From DATMFV01 sp035555975 (GTDB lineage Bacteria > Verrucomicrobiota > Verrucomicrobiia > Chthoniobacterales > Chthoniobacteraceae), in NCBI GenBank assembly GCA_035555975.1, contig DATMFV010000093.1, positions 1 through 64,000 of the forward strand: a stretch of DNA of 64,000 nucleotides. Reading direction: 5' to 3'. The position numbers and the translations under genes are program-made. The notes beneath the pieces are model-generated. The model did not search any database. It worked only from the letters and a program-made list of their open reading frames with translations, and had not been told where the DNA came from. The number at the start of each line of letters is the position of its first letter. Within the stretch, counting starts at the first letter, position 1. Below are positions 16,554 through 24,639 of this stretch, in pieces.

Positions 16554-17657
16554 TTAGTTTTTCGAGGATGTGGATTTTGCGATGTTTTCCGTTTCTTCAC
16601 TGAGCGGTCCCAGCGGTTTGAAGCGGCCTTCGGAGAGGGGGATGTCGATTTTTCCTTTCCCCTGCAAATAGGCTTCAACCGCTTTGACAAGGCTGTGGAC
16701 GATGCTTTGGACGGAAACCTGGTACCACAGCGCAGGGACTCTGGAGGTCAAGGGAACGGCGTCGGTGCCGATGACGGCGATTTCGGTCTTCGAGATGCCG
16801 GGCAAGTCAGCTTCCGCAAATATCGCCTGGCAATCCTTGAAGAGGAGATCGTCCGCAAAGAGGAGGCCATCCGGCTTTTCCGTGGTTTGCTCCCAGAAAC
16901 GGCGCAGTTCATCCGCCGCATTGCCTTCGTACCACGGGTTGGCGTTGAGATTAATGGAGGAATCCTCCAGATGCAGGCCAAGCTCCCCGGCGGTCCGCTT
17001 CCATTGGGGGATGCTAGCCGTCACGTTTTTATCATTGATCCCGAAGATGGCGACCGTCCTGCACCCCTTGTCCCTGAAATGCTCCAGAACCTTGCCGACA
17101 TTGCAATAAACATCACCGGCGGGCCAGAAAATCGGCACGGAGTGTTTCTCAAATTCGTTGTACCACGAAAGATGAGGGGTGGCGCAGATCGGGACGAGGC
17201 AGTTGATGCGGCGCAGGCGCAGGTCTTCGAGCACTTCGCGGCAGGTCAGCTCGCCGATGGTGATATCCCGCGTCAGATACCCCAGGTAGGTGCGGCTGGA
17301 GATGTTCCGTTTCAGAAGCGCGAGACGGACCTCTTGAAGCAGTTCAGGATAGACTGGGCTAAGTTGCTTGTTGGTGATCGAGTTTTCCAGCAGCAGGGCG
17401 ACATGCTTGTGATCGGCAGGCGCTTTGAGCGAATAGCTGCCGCTGCCGTGGCGGCGCTCCAGACAACCGCGTTTTTCAAGCTCGTCGTACGCAGTGCGGA
17501 TCGTGATTGAGGAAACGCCGAGCGCCTTCTCCGCTTCGCGAAGGGAGGGGAGCCTCGTCCCCGCGGGATTCGGGTCGATGTAATCACGAAAAATGAGATC
17601 GGCCACCTGCCGGTAAAGCGGGGTGTTTCTTTTGGGTGCAGAGTGGGGAGGCTTCAT
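16554..17657 (-). CDS. GntR-HTH/LacI-sensor transcriptional regulator (cassette A)
   Basis: 367 residues. Residues 10-75 form a GntR-type winged helix ('RLPSLREAEKALGVSSITIR' followed by 'TAYDELEKRGCLERRHGSGSY'). The remainder is a LacI/periplasmic-binding-like sensor domain ('HVALLLENSITN', 'CRTVAIFGINDKNVTASIP', 'DGLLFADDLLF'), as in sugar-responsive XylR/AraR-type regulators. It is the first gene of the cassette A operon and probably controls its own transcription from a promoter between 17658 and 17757. Start chosen at MKPPHSAPKRNTPLY; longer forms extend into the promoter region. Confidence 0.85.
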   Translation of the reverse strand: MKPPHSAPKRNTPLYRQVADLIFRDYIDPNPAGTRLPSLREAEKALGVSSITIRTAYDELEKRGCLERRHGSGSYSLKAPADHKHVALLLENSITNKQLSPVYPELLQEVRLALLKRNISSRTYLGYLTRDITIGELTCREVLEDLRLRRINCLVPICATPHLSWYNEFEKHSVPIFWPAGDVYCNVGKVLEHFRDKGCRTVAIFGINDKNVTASIPQWKRTAGELGLHLEDSSINLNANPWYEGNAADELRRFWEQTTEKPDGLLFADDLLFKDCQAIFAEADLPGISKTEIAVIGTDAVPLTSRVPALWYQVSVQSIVHSLVKAVEAYLQGKGKIDIPLSEGRFKPLGPLSEETENIAKSTSSKN

Positions 17658-17663
17658 CTGTGC

Positions 17664-17690
17664 ATATACAATAATGCATTCACACTTTAG
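17664..17690. promoter_or_regulatory. Candidate operator in the regulator/capA divergent region
   Basis: Within the 100-base gap between the cassette A regulator and the CapA-like gene lies TGCAT-N8-ATGCA, an inverted repeat in an AT-rich stretch immediately upstream of the regulator start. Its position fits autoregulation by the GntR/LacI-type protein. This is inferred from symmetry and position only. Confidence 0.35.
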
Positions 17691-17757
17691 GCAAGACTTT
17701 TTTTGAGCGGAAGAACTTTTCTTGCCAGGCGGCATTCGGTTTAATCCCGGTCATATC

Positions 17758-19047
17758 ATGATCAGCTTTGCTGCCACGGGCGACAGTTTCATCACCCGCC
17801 GTTTGCCCGACGGCGACCCCGATGCCGAGGCGCTTGCCGCGTTGATCGGCCGGGCCGACTTCCGCTTCACCAACCTCGAAACGACGCTCCGCCGCGACGA
17901 AGGGTTCCCCTCCGCACAGAGCGGCGGCACCTGGTCGAGCGCAGCGCCCGAGGTGCTCGAAGATCTCCGGCGTTACGGTTTCAACGTCGCGGCGTGGGCG
18001 AACAACCACACGCTCGACTACTCCTACGGCGCGCTCCATTCGACGGCGGAGGCGCTCGACCGGTACGGGTTTCTCCACGCGGGGGCGGGGCGGCATCTCG
18101 CGGAGGCGGGGGCGATCCGTTACCTTGAAACGCCCGGCGGGCGGGTGGCGTTGATCGCGGCGACTTCGACCTTCCATGAGTCGTGGGCGGCGGGGGCGCA
18201 ACGCGGCGACGTGCAGGGGCGGCCGGGGGTCAACCCGCTCCGGTTCACGACCCGCTACCATGTTTCCCGCGAGGAACTCGACGCGCTGCGCAAGATCGCC
18301 GAAACCAGCCAGATCAACGCCGTTCACAAGCTGCGAGTGAAGGAAGGGTTTGCCCTGCCCGACGCCGAAGGGGTGGTGCGGCTTGGCAACGACCTTTTCT
18401 GCCCGACGGAGAACGGGGTGAGCGGAGCGGTGACCGCGCCGCATCAGGGCGACCTGAAGCGGCTGCTGGCGAGCGTCGGCGAAGCGAAGCGGCAGGCGAA
18501 TCAGGTGATCGTCAGCATCCACGCGCACGAGATGAAGGGCGAGGCGAAGGATGAACCGGCCGATTTCCTGCAAACCTTTTCAAGGGCGTGTATCGACCAC
18601 GGGGCGCATGCGGTGATCGGGCACGGGCCGCACCTCCTGCGCGGGGTCGAAATCCATGCCGGGTGCCCGATTTTCTACAGCCTCGGCAATTTCATTTTCC
18701 AGAGCGAAACCGTCGCCGCGCTTCCGGCCGATTTCTACGCGCAATACGGCTTGAGTGCGGAAGAGAACACCGCCGACGCGCTCGACGCCCGGAGCAAGGG
18801 CGACACCCGCGGTTTCGTGACCAACCCGAAGATCTGGGCCTCGGTCGTCGCCTGTTGGGAGATGGAGGGCCGGGAACTCAAGAAACTGGAGTTCCACCCG
18901 GTCTCCCTCGGCTTCGGCCAACCCCGGTTCACGCGCGGCTGGCCCCGGCTGACGAACGACACGACGATTCTGGAGGAACTGCGCGCCCTGAGTCTTCCGA
19001 TGGGGACCGATCTGAAGATCGAAAACGGCGTGGCGCGGCTGAGGTAG
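17758..19047 (+). CDS. CapA-family (poly-gamma-glutamate synthesis-type) metallophosphatase-fold protein
   Basis: 429 residues with the CapA/PgsA landmarks in order: 'MISFAATGDSFITRR' (GD motif), 'FRFTNLETTL', 'VAAWANNHTLDY' (NNH motif), 'QVIVSIHAHEMKG', 'AHAVIGHGPHLLRG' and 'IFYSLGNFIFQ'. These form the metal site of the calcineurin-like fold. No signal peptide is seen. Members are linked to capsule or poly-gamma-glutamate assembly, but many have unknown substrates. The gene stands alone, divergent from the cassette A regulator. Confidence 0.88.
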   Translation: MISFAATGDSFITRRLPDGDPDAEALAALIGRADFRFTNLETTLRRDEGFPSAQSGGTWSSAAPEVLEDLRRYGFNVAAWANNHTLDYSYGALHSTAEALDRYGFLHAGAGRHLAEAGAIRYLETPGGRVALIAATSTFHESWAAGAQRGDVQGRPGVNPLRFTTRYHVSREELDALRKIAETSQINAVHKLRVKEGFALPDAEGVVRLGNDLFCPTENGVSGAVTAPHQGDLKRLLASVGEAKRQANQVIVSIHAHEMKGEAKDEPADFLQTFSRACIDHGAHAVIGHGPHLLRGVEIHAGCPIFYSLGNFIFQSETVAALPADFYAQYGLSAEENTADALDARSKGDTRGFVTNPKIWASVVACWEMEGRELKKLEFHPVSLGFGQPRFTRGWPRLTNDTTILEELRALSLPMGTDLKIENGVARLR

Positions 19048-19101
19048 GGAGGGCATCGGGCCCTTTTCACCGGTCTGGCATTTCCGGGTTCATCGCGGCC
19101 G

Positions 19102-19998
19102 CTATAGCTTTTGCAAGAGAGCCACTTGCCGAAGGATTTCCCGGCGGGTTTCCGGGTCGAGAACGTAACCGACCGGGCCGCGCATCCCGGTGTTCACGAA
19201 GATTCCCTGCTCTTTGAGAAGCATCTTCTCCGTGGCGATAAACGCGTCGAGGTTGCTCATCGGCGCGAGGATGGCGGTCAATGGCCCCTGGATGCGGGCC
19301 AACCGCTCCCACTGGCCCGCCTGGAGGGCTTTCCACAAGGCGACGACGGCCCAGGCCAGGTCGCTCCCCGGCATGGTGCCCGCGAGGCCGCGCCGGAAGC
19401 TGTCCACCAAGGCGATGCCCCCGGTTCCTTCAAAGATCGCCGCCTCGTTATGGGTCAGATCGCGCAGTGCGCTGAGGTTGGGGCCGATGGGCTGGGCTTC
19501 CGGCTTGAAGAGGACTCTCTCCGGATAGTCCCGGTACAGGCTGGCCTGGAGGGAGAGCGGAATGGCGTTGCCGATATAGCCGCTGGCATCCTGGATGATG
19601 ACGGGTCGGCTGGTCGATTCAATCAGAGCCGAGTAATATCGGCGGATCTCCTCCGGGGCGCAGCGGGTCAGCGCGGGGGGCACTGCCATGTGCGCGTCGA
19701 CACCGGCGGCTTCGGCCGCCCGGGCGTGGCGCACAGCTTGCGCGACGCTTTCCGCACCGACGCTAGCCACAACCGGGCCGCGTCCGCGACTGCCGCGAAC
19801 CAGCAAGCCCGCCAACCGGTCGCGTTCAGTATCGGTCAGGCGCGTCACTTCGGAGACCATGCCGATGACGAGCCCCTGCACCCCTTGCTCATAGAGCCAG
19901 TCAATCTCGCGTTGCAAGATGGCTTCATCGATCCGGTCATCGGCGGTGAACGGGGTGGAAATGACCGGCAGGACGCCGTGGAGGATGGGGTGTTTCAT
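19102..19998 (-). CDS. DapA/NanA-family lyase or dehydratase
   Basis: 298 residues with the class I aldolase fold of the dihydrodipicolinate synthase superfamily. The N-terminal 'GVLPVISTPFTADDRIDEA' and 'GLVIGMVSEVTRLTDTERDR' are family signatures. The Schiff-base lysine is in 'VLFKPEAQP'. The usual 'YNxP' tyrosine segment is replaced by 'IIQDASGY', so it is probably not a true DapA. Next to an SDR and an enolase-family dehydratase, a role as a 2-keto-3-deoxy sugar acid aldolase or 5-keto-4-deoxyglucarate dehydratase is likely. The MITE-like element lies just upstream, between this gene and the SDR gene. Confidence 0.8.
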   Translation of the reverse strand: MKHPILHGVLPVISTPFTADDRIDEAILQREIDWLYEQGVQGLVIGMVSEVTRLTDTERDRLAGLLVRGSRGRGPVVASVGAESVAQAVRHARAAEAAGVDAHMAVPPALTRCAPEEIRRYYSALIESTSRPVIIQDASGYIGNAIPLSLQASLYRDYPERVLFKPEAQPIGPNLSALRDLTHNEAAIFEGTGGIALVDSFRRGLAGTMPGSDLAWAVVALWKALQAGQWERLARIQGPLTAILAPMSNLDAFIATEKMLLKEQGIFVNTGMRGPVGYVLDPETRREILRQVALLQKL

Positions 19999-20011
19999 GG
20001 GTGCATGGATT

Positions 20012-20175
20012 AGGGCGTGTCTACGAATTTAAGTGAGAGGCGACTAAAAGCCGCTTTTTGGCCCAAAATGGGTTTCCTCGGGCGTCCGAATCTCGATTCG
20101 GCCTTCCTCGAAAGCCCCGTTTTGGCCTCAAAAATCGATCTTTTATTCATCCTTCAAAATTCGTAGACACGCCCT
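20012..20175. mobile_element. MITE-like element, 164 bp with 19-bp terminal inverted repeats
   Basis: The ends AGGGCGTGTCTACGAATTT (20012-20030) and its exact reverse complement (20157-20175) form a perfect 19-bp inverted repeat. The interior is itself roughly symmetric around CCGAATC-TC-GATTCGG, so the whole element could fold into one long imperfect hairpin. It encodes nothing. The right end lies inside the SDR gene and supplies its last codons and stop. No clear target duplication is seen. Terminal repeats suggest mobilisation by a transposase elsewhere in the genome. Confidence 0.8.
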
Positions 20176-21061
20176 GGGCCCAGCCGTGGGCCTTGAGCCA
20201 TGTTTCGAAGGTGTAGAGCGGTTCCCAGCCGAGAAGGCGGCGGGCTTTTCCGATGGCGGCGACGGGCCAGAACATTTCCGGGGCCAGTTGGAAGCCCGCT
20301 TTTTCCGCGATCCGGGTGGCGCCGGGGAAATATTTTTCGAGAACTTCCTCCGGGTTTTTCAGCGCGTTGGCGATGTCGGTATTGGTAAGCGGCGTTTTCG
20401 GTCCGATGTGAAAGACTTCGCCTTTCAGGCCGTCGGTCAGGACGGTATGGATGGTCGCGCGCGCCGCGTCGCGGCACGCCAGCCGCCGCGCCAGCAGGGC
20501 CGTGCCAAGTTCTTCATCCGCGCAATAGCCAAAGGACATCAACCGCAGAACGCCGATGGAAAGATCGCGGTGCCGCGAGAACTCCGCCGCGAGGCGTTCC
20601 ATCAACGCCCGGCTGATGCCGTAGGCGCTGTCGCATTGAAGAGGGGCGCTCTCGTCGAGGACGGCAGCTCCGCTCGCTTTCCAGCGGCGGCCGACCACGA
20701 TATCCATCGTGGATGAAAGACAGAAATGCGCAATCCCCTTTTCCTCGCCCCATTCAAGCAGGCGCGCCACATTCTCGACGTTGACCCGGAGGAAGGCCGA
20801 AAGGTCGTGGCTTTTGAGGTTTTCCCCATGCAGCCCGGAGGTATGGACGAGCCGGGTGGCCCCTCCGGCGATGCGGTTCAACAGCCCGGTATCTTCCAGT
20901 TCGCCGAGGTGGATTTCCACCCCTTTGGGCGGCCTGCTTTCGGCGGGCCAGGGGCGGCGGTCAATGCCTGTCACGCTCCAGCCTCTGGAAGCGGCCTCGG
21001 CCGCCACGGCGCGACCGAGCCGTCCGCAAATGCCGGTAATCAATAGTTTCACGGTTTCCAT
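20147..21061 (-). CDS. NAD-dependent epimerase/dehydratase (extended SDR); end derived from a MITE-like element
   Basis: 304 residues. Rossmann motif 'LLITGICGRLGRAVAAEA', then the SDR active-site region with 'FCLSSTMDIV' (Ser) and 'DSAYGISRALMERL' (YxxxR instead of the usual YxxxK). The fold is complete. In context it could oxidise an aldose or uronate, as uronate dehydrogenases do. The final residues (STNFEG) and stop are encoded by the right inverted repeat of the 164-bp element, so the original C-terminus was probably different. It overlaps the upstream enolase-family gene by 13 bases. Confidence 0.82.
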   Translation of the reverse strand: METVKLLITGICGRLGRAVAAEAASRGWSVTGIDRRPWPAESRPPKGVEIHLGELEDTGLLNRIAGGATRLVHTSGLHGENLKSHDLSAFLRVNVENVARLLEWGEEKGIAHFCLSSTMDIVVGRRWKASGAAVLDESAPLQCDSAYGISRALMERLAAEFSRHRDLSIGVLRLMSFGYCADEELGTALLARRLACRDAARATIHTVLTDGLKGEVFHIGPKTPLTNTDIANALKNPEEVLEKYFPGATRIAEKAGFQLAPEMFWPVAAIGKARRLLGWEPLYTFETWLKAHGWAQGVSTNFEG

Positions 21062-22191
21062 TCGATTTTCTCTTTGGTGTAATGGCGCAGGGCCGCACGG
21101 TCGAGGGTGACGCCCAGGCCGGGGCCTTGGGGCACTTCGATGGCTCCGTTGGCTACCGCCAGTTCTTCTTCGATGAGGCTGCTTTCCCGGATGCGGTGCC
21201 CCATGGCATCCCCGGGCAACGCGCAGTTGGGGGCGACAGCGGAAGCATGGAGCATATAGCTATCGAGCACGCCCAGTTCCACGCCGGAGCCGTGCCAGCA
21301 GAGCAGCCCCATGAGGAACGCAGCCCGGGCATTGCCGAGGAACCGGTGGACGGGGAAGCCGAGATTGACGTAGTCGCAAGCGTGCTCCCGCGCCCCGAGC
21401 ACCCAGTCGCCCTTGTGCAAGGCCAGCGGCAGGGAGGTTTGGGCGCGGAAAAGCTGCCACTCCCGGATTTCAAAAGGAAAGGGATCTTCCAGGATGATAT
21501 TCGGGTAGCGTTCCAGACGGCGGGCGATCTTGAGCGCCTCGGAGCGCCGGTAAAAGCGCCCATTGGGATCAATGACGATCAACGTCTCCGGGCCTGCCAC
21601 TTCCTTGATGGCGCGCACGATGCCTTCCACGTCATCATCCGCCGTCACCTTGATCTTGACGGAGGTAAACCCGTGGGCCAGCCCGATCTGCATCTGTTGC
21701 GCCGCGTGGGCCGGATCGCTGCGTCCAAACCACCAGCTCGTCGGCACGGCGTCCCGCACGCTCCCGCCCAGGAAGCGGTGAAGCGGCACCTGGAGCGACT
21801 TTGCCCAGAGATCGAGAATGGCCACGGAATAGCCGAAGTCGCCGTCCAGGCTGGTGAAATCCATTTCGTGAAACCGGTGCGGCACGGGGGGCGTGGCATG
21901 TCCCCAGGCGCTGTCGGCGGAGAGGTCGGGCGGGACCGGGCAGTTCCATGCCAGCGAGTGCAGCGGTTTTCCCAGCAGATGGTTGGCACTCCGTTCCATG
22001 CTGGCGCGGGAGGCTCCACGGCGGCTTTCGCCGTACCCCACCAAGCCGCCGCTGGTGAAAATCTCGATCATCCATTTGCTCTTTTGGTCAAAGAGCGACG
22101 CTCCGAACTCCGGGCGATCCACCGCATGTTTGCGGGCTGGCACGATGACTTCGGTGGCGATGATACGGTCGATGACTTCCGTGGATAACAT
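21049..22191 (-). CDS. Enolase-superfamily (mandelate racemase/sugar acid dehydratase type) protein
   Basis: 380 residues. N-terminal capping domain, then a barrel with 'SVKIKVTADDD' (KxK), 'IVIDPNGRF' (first metal Asp), 'IILEDPF' (second metal Glu) and 'LALHKGDW' near the third ligand position. Family members abstract the alpha proton of sugar acids and dehydrate them to 2-keto-3-deoxy acids. It is the first gene of the operon with the SDR and DapA-like lyase, and divergent from the regulator at 22400. Confidence 0.88.
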   Translation of the reverse strand: MLSTEVIDRIIATEVIVPARKHAVDRPEFGASLFDQKSKWMIEIFTSGGLVGYGESRRGASRASMERSANHLLGKPLHSLAWNCPVPPDLSADSAWGHATPPVPHRFHEMDFTSLDGDFGYSVAILDLWAKSLQVPLHRFLGGSVRDAVPTSWWFGRSDPAHAAQQMQIGLAHGFTSVKIKVTADDDVEGIVRAIKEVAGPETLIVIDPNGRFYRRSEALKIARRLERYPNIILEDPFPFEIREWQLFRAQTSLPLALHKGDWVLGAREHACDYVNLGFPVHRFLGNARAAFLMGLLCWHGSGVELGVLDSYMLHASAVAPNCALPGDAMGHRIRESSLIEEELAVANGAIEVPQGPGLGVTLDRAALRHYTKEKIEWKP

Positions 22192-22260
22192 TTCATCGGA
22201 TTTATCAGCGCATCGTCTCGAATGGCAACCCCTCGCCCGCGCAGACCGGAAAATGCAGAT

Positions 22261-22279
22261 TTTGTAAAAAATTTGTAAA
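22261..22279. promoter_or_regulatory. Candidate operator: TTTGTAAA direct repeat
   Basis: TTTGTAAA occurs at 22261-22268 and again at 22272-22279, eleven bases apart (one helical turn), in the AT-rich 208-base gap between the enolase-family gene and the divergent regulator. The placement suggests a regulator-binding site or promoter element. Inference only. Confidence 0.3.
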
Positions 22280-22399
22280 TCACTGATTTCAAATGACTTA
22301 TCCGTTCTGATTTTCGGCGGCGACTATGAGCAGTTTTCTGGTTCTGATTGCCATTTCATTTCTGCAAATCAATAACGGACGGAGTATCTCGCATGAACT

Positions 22400-23599
22400 A
22401 TGGATTACTTGCATGAACGCCTGACGCGCAGCCTTCTTGAAGAAATGGCGAGCGGCACTTATCGGGAGGGGGAGCACTTTTTTTCGCTTCGCTCGATCCA
22501 GCGATTGTGGAAAGTCTCCGGGCCGACCGTTGCCTCCAGCGTCAAGAGTCTGGGCGAACATGGATTGCTTCAGGCGTCGTTTCGCCGGGGTTATATTTTA
22601 CAAAGCGGCTTCCAGCAGAAGGCCCAGCTTTTGTTGCAGCGCAACCGCGTCCTCCCGCTCAAGCCGCTCCGCACCTTGCAGCAAAAGGCAAGGCTGCTGC
22701 GGGAAGTCAGGGGCGGCAAGGTAGCCATGCTGCTGGAGATGAGATTCGCGCCGGACGGAGAGGTTCAGCCGCTGCCGGACGGCCTCCCTCCCTGCGAACT
22801 CCGGAGCGCCGTGCGTGCTTTCGAGAGCGCGGCCCGGCGGCTCGGCTTCGAGGGCGTCCGCTTGTCCTACGGTGGAAAGCCGGGCGAAGCGGAGAGCATC
22901 CGGGAGAAGCTGGCCGCCGGGAATTTTCAGGGGGCGCTGGTTCATTGCCGTTCCAGCCATCAGATGATTCCGTACCTGCTGGAGCCGCTTATCTCCCGCC
23001 AGCTTCCTATTGTTACCATCTTTGATGATTGCTCGGGTTTGCCGGTCAGTTCCGTCAACGTCAATAACGTCGGCCTCGGTTACGACAGCGTGCGGCGGCT
23101 CTATCGCATGGGGCATCGGCGCATCGCCGTGCTCACCAGACGCCACCCCTTGAAAGTTCAGGAAGCCCGGCTGAAGGGAGCCTTGATGGCGCAGTCGGAA
23201 AAGAACTGGGGCGATGCCCGGATCGAATGCCTGAGATTCGACCCCGACAGGCCGGTTCCCAATGAGATTCAGGCGTTCTTCGCCGACCCGTCGCGGCGGC
23301 CTACGGCGGTGTTTGCCTGCGAGTCGCGGCTGTTGCGCGCGCTCGCTCCGGTATGGGAGAGGCTCCGCCTTTCGGTGCCCGGCGATCTCTCCGTGTTGAT
23401 GGCAAGCAGCCGCCGAACGCTCCCCGGTTTCGACGTGCCGCTGGACGCGATGCAGCTCAAGGCCGGTGCGCGCGTTGGCCGTCTTGCCGCAAAGCTCCTG
23501 TACCGCATCCAGCTTGGAGAGCCGTTGGGAAAGACGGCCCTTCTGGATATTGCCTATATCCGCCGGGGTTCCGTCCGCAAGCTCACCGTTCCGAATTGA
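22400..23599 (+). CDS. GntR-HTH/LacI-sensor transcriptional regulator of the acid-sugar operon
   Basis: 399 residues. N-terminal winged helix ('EHFFSLRSIQRLWKVSGPTV' then 'SSVKSLGEHGLLQASFRRGY'), an unusual linker rich in Gln, Arg and Leu, then a LacI-like sensor domain ('GKVAMLLEMRF', 'LPIVTIFDDCSGLPVSSVNV', 'MGHRRIAVLTRRHPLKVQEAR', 'PGDLSVLMASSRRTLPGFD'). Divergent from the enolase/SDR/DapA operon, which it very likely regulates in response to a sugar or sugar acid. Confidence 0.85.
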   Translation: MDYLHERLTRSLLEEMASGTYREGEHFFSLRSIQRLWKVSGPTVASSVKSLGEHGLLQASFRRGYILQSGFQQKAQLLLQRNRVLPLKPLRTLQQKARLLREVRGGKVAMLLEMRFAPDGEVQPLPDGLPPCELRSAVRAFESAARRLGFEGVRLSYGGKPGEAESIREKLAAGNFQGALVHCRSSHQMIPYLLEPLISRQLPIVTIFDDCSGLPVSSVNVNNVGLGYDSVRRLYRMGHRRIAVLTRRHPLKVQEARLKGALMAQSEKNWGDARIECLRFDPDRPVPNEIQAFFADPSRRPTAVFACESRLLRALAPVWERLRLSVPGDLSVLMASSRRTLPGFDVPLDAMQLKAGARVGRLAAKLLYRIQLGEPLGKTALLDIAYIRRGSVRKLTVPN

Positions 23600-23643
23600 A
23601 AAGACCACCAGAGCACTTCGGCTTATTCTGCACAGACTTCTCG

Positions 23644-24561
23644 CTACCCATCATTGCCCGTCGGTGACAGCGCGGCCTTCACCTGCGCGATCGCCTTGAG
23701 GTGGTGCTCCCGCCATTCCGGCAGGGTCGGCTTCCACGGGGCGGTCAGGAAGCCGGTCAGCCGCCGGGGGTCGATCTCCCTGCGGCACCATTCCAGCGTC
23801 TGCGCGGTGTTGGTGTCGTTGCTCCAGTTGCTGCAGGTCGGCACCTGGTCATAACCGTGGCGCTCCAGCGTACGATAGGCTTCCACATACCGGTGGGGCG
23901 GGTCGAACTCGTTGCCGTAATACCAGTTGCTCTGGAGGATCGATTTCGGCACTTCCTTCAAGAACGCCTCTTCGTGGTTCCAGACCGCATCCGACCAGAT
24001 CCATGGGCGCACCCCGTGGCGTTCGACCTGCGCGGCGAGCCAGTTCAGGTCATGCCAGAAAAGGGCATGCTGGCGGATGACCACGTAGAGGTAGTTGCGC
24101 TGATGGGCGGCGGTCTCCTCGTCCATGCCGAGGTGGAAGAAGCGCGGTTTTTCCATGATTTCGCAGACCTCGGCGATCAGGTCGCTGCAAACCTGGTAAT
24201 ACCGCGGCGTGGAGACGCAACGGGAGTATTCCTTGAGCCAGACATCGTGGCCGGTGGAGAAATTGAGCTTCGGCAGAAGCTCCAGCCCCATTTTGCGTAA
24301 CCGGTGGACTTCGCGGTTGAGCCGTTCGGGGGTCCACGCCCCTTCCACGGCGATTTCCGGATGGGAACGGTAGGCGATCCCGTCGCCGAGATCGAGCACC
24401 ACGGCGGTGAAGCCCGATTGCGCCATCGTTTCGGTCAACTCCTCCCAGAGCGGTTCGTCAAAGCGCAGGACGCCGCTCGCCTTGCGGACGAGATCGACGG
24501 GAGCCTCTTGCTCCTCCCACATGTTGTAGCTGAGATGGATCAGATTGGCGGTCAAAAACAT
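23644..24561 (-). CDS. GH20-like TIM-barrel glycosidase (cassette B)
   Basis: 305 residues with no signal peptide. The segment 'KPRFFHLGMDEETAAHQR' resembles the HxGxDE catalytic motif of GH20 beta-hexosaminidases, where Asp and Glu act in substrate-assisted catalysis. Other barrel strands are 'TAVVLDLGDGIAYRSH', 'LELLPKLNFSTGHDVWL' and 'VRPWIWSDAVWNHEEAF'. The usual N-terminal domain of GH20 is absent. It lies 78 bases after the large secreted enzyme, last in the cassette B operon. A cytoplasmic role on imported oligosaccharide is possible. Confidence 0.68.
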   Translation of the reverse strand: MFLTANLIHLSYNMWEEQEAPVDLVRKASGVLRFDEPLWEELTETMAQSGFTAVVLDLGDGIAYRSHPEIAVEGAWTPERLNREVHRLRKMGLELLPKLNFSTGHDVWLKEYSRCVSTPRYYQVCSDLIAEVCEIMEKPRFFHLGMDEETAAHQRNYLYVVIRQHALFWHDLNWLAAQVERHGVRPWIWSDAVWNHEEAFLKEVPKSILQSNWYYGNEFDPPHRYVEAYRTLERHGYDQVPTCSNWSNDTNTAQTLEWCRREIDPRRLTGFLTAPWKPTLPEWREHHLKAIAQVKAALSPTGNDG

Positions 24562-24639
24562 GGCGGTAAAGGTGGACGATCGGCATGGTGGATGAAAGCA
24601 GACCCGGTCGTCAACCGGTCATTAGAGCGGTTGGGCAGA

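Noticed and set aside
19102..19998. True dihydrodipicolinate synthase (dapA)
   Set aside because: The tyrosine segment is altered and the neighbours are sugar acid enzymes, not lysine biosynthesis genes.
20012..20175. Element considered as a complete insertion sequence
   Set aside because: Only 164 bp and no coding capacity for a transposase.
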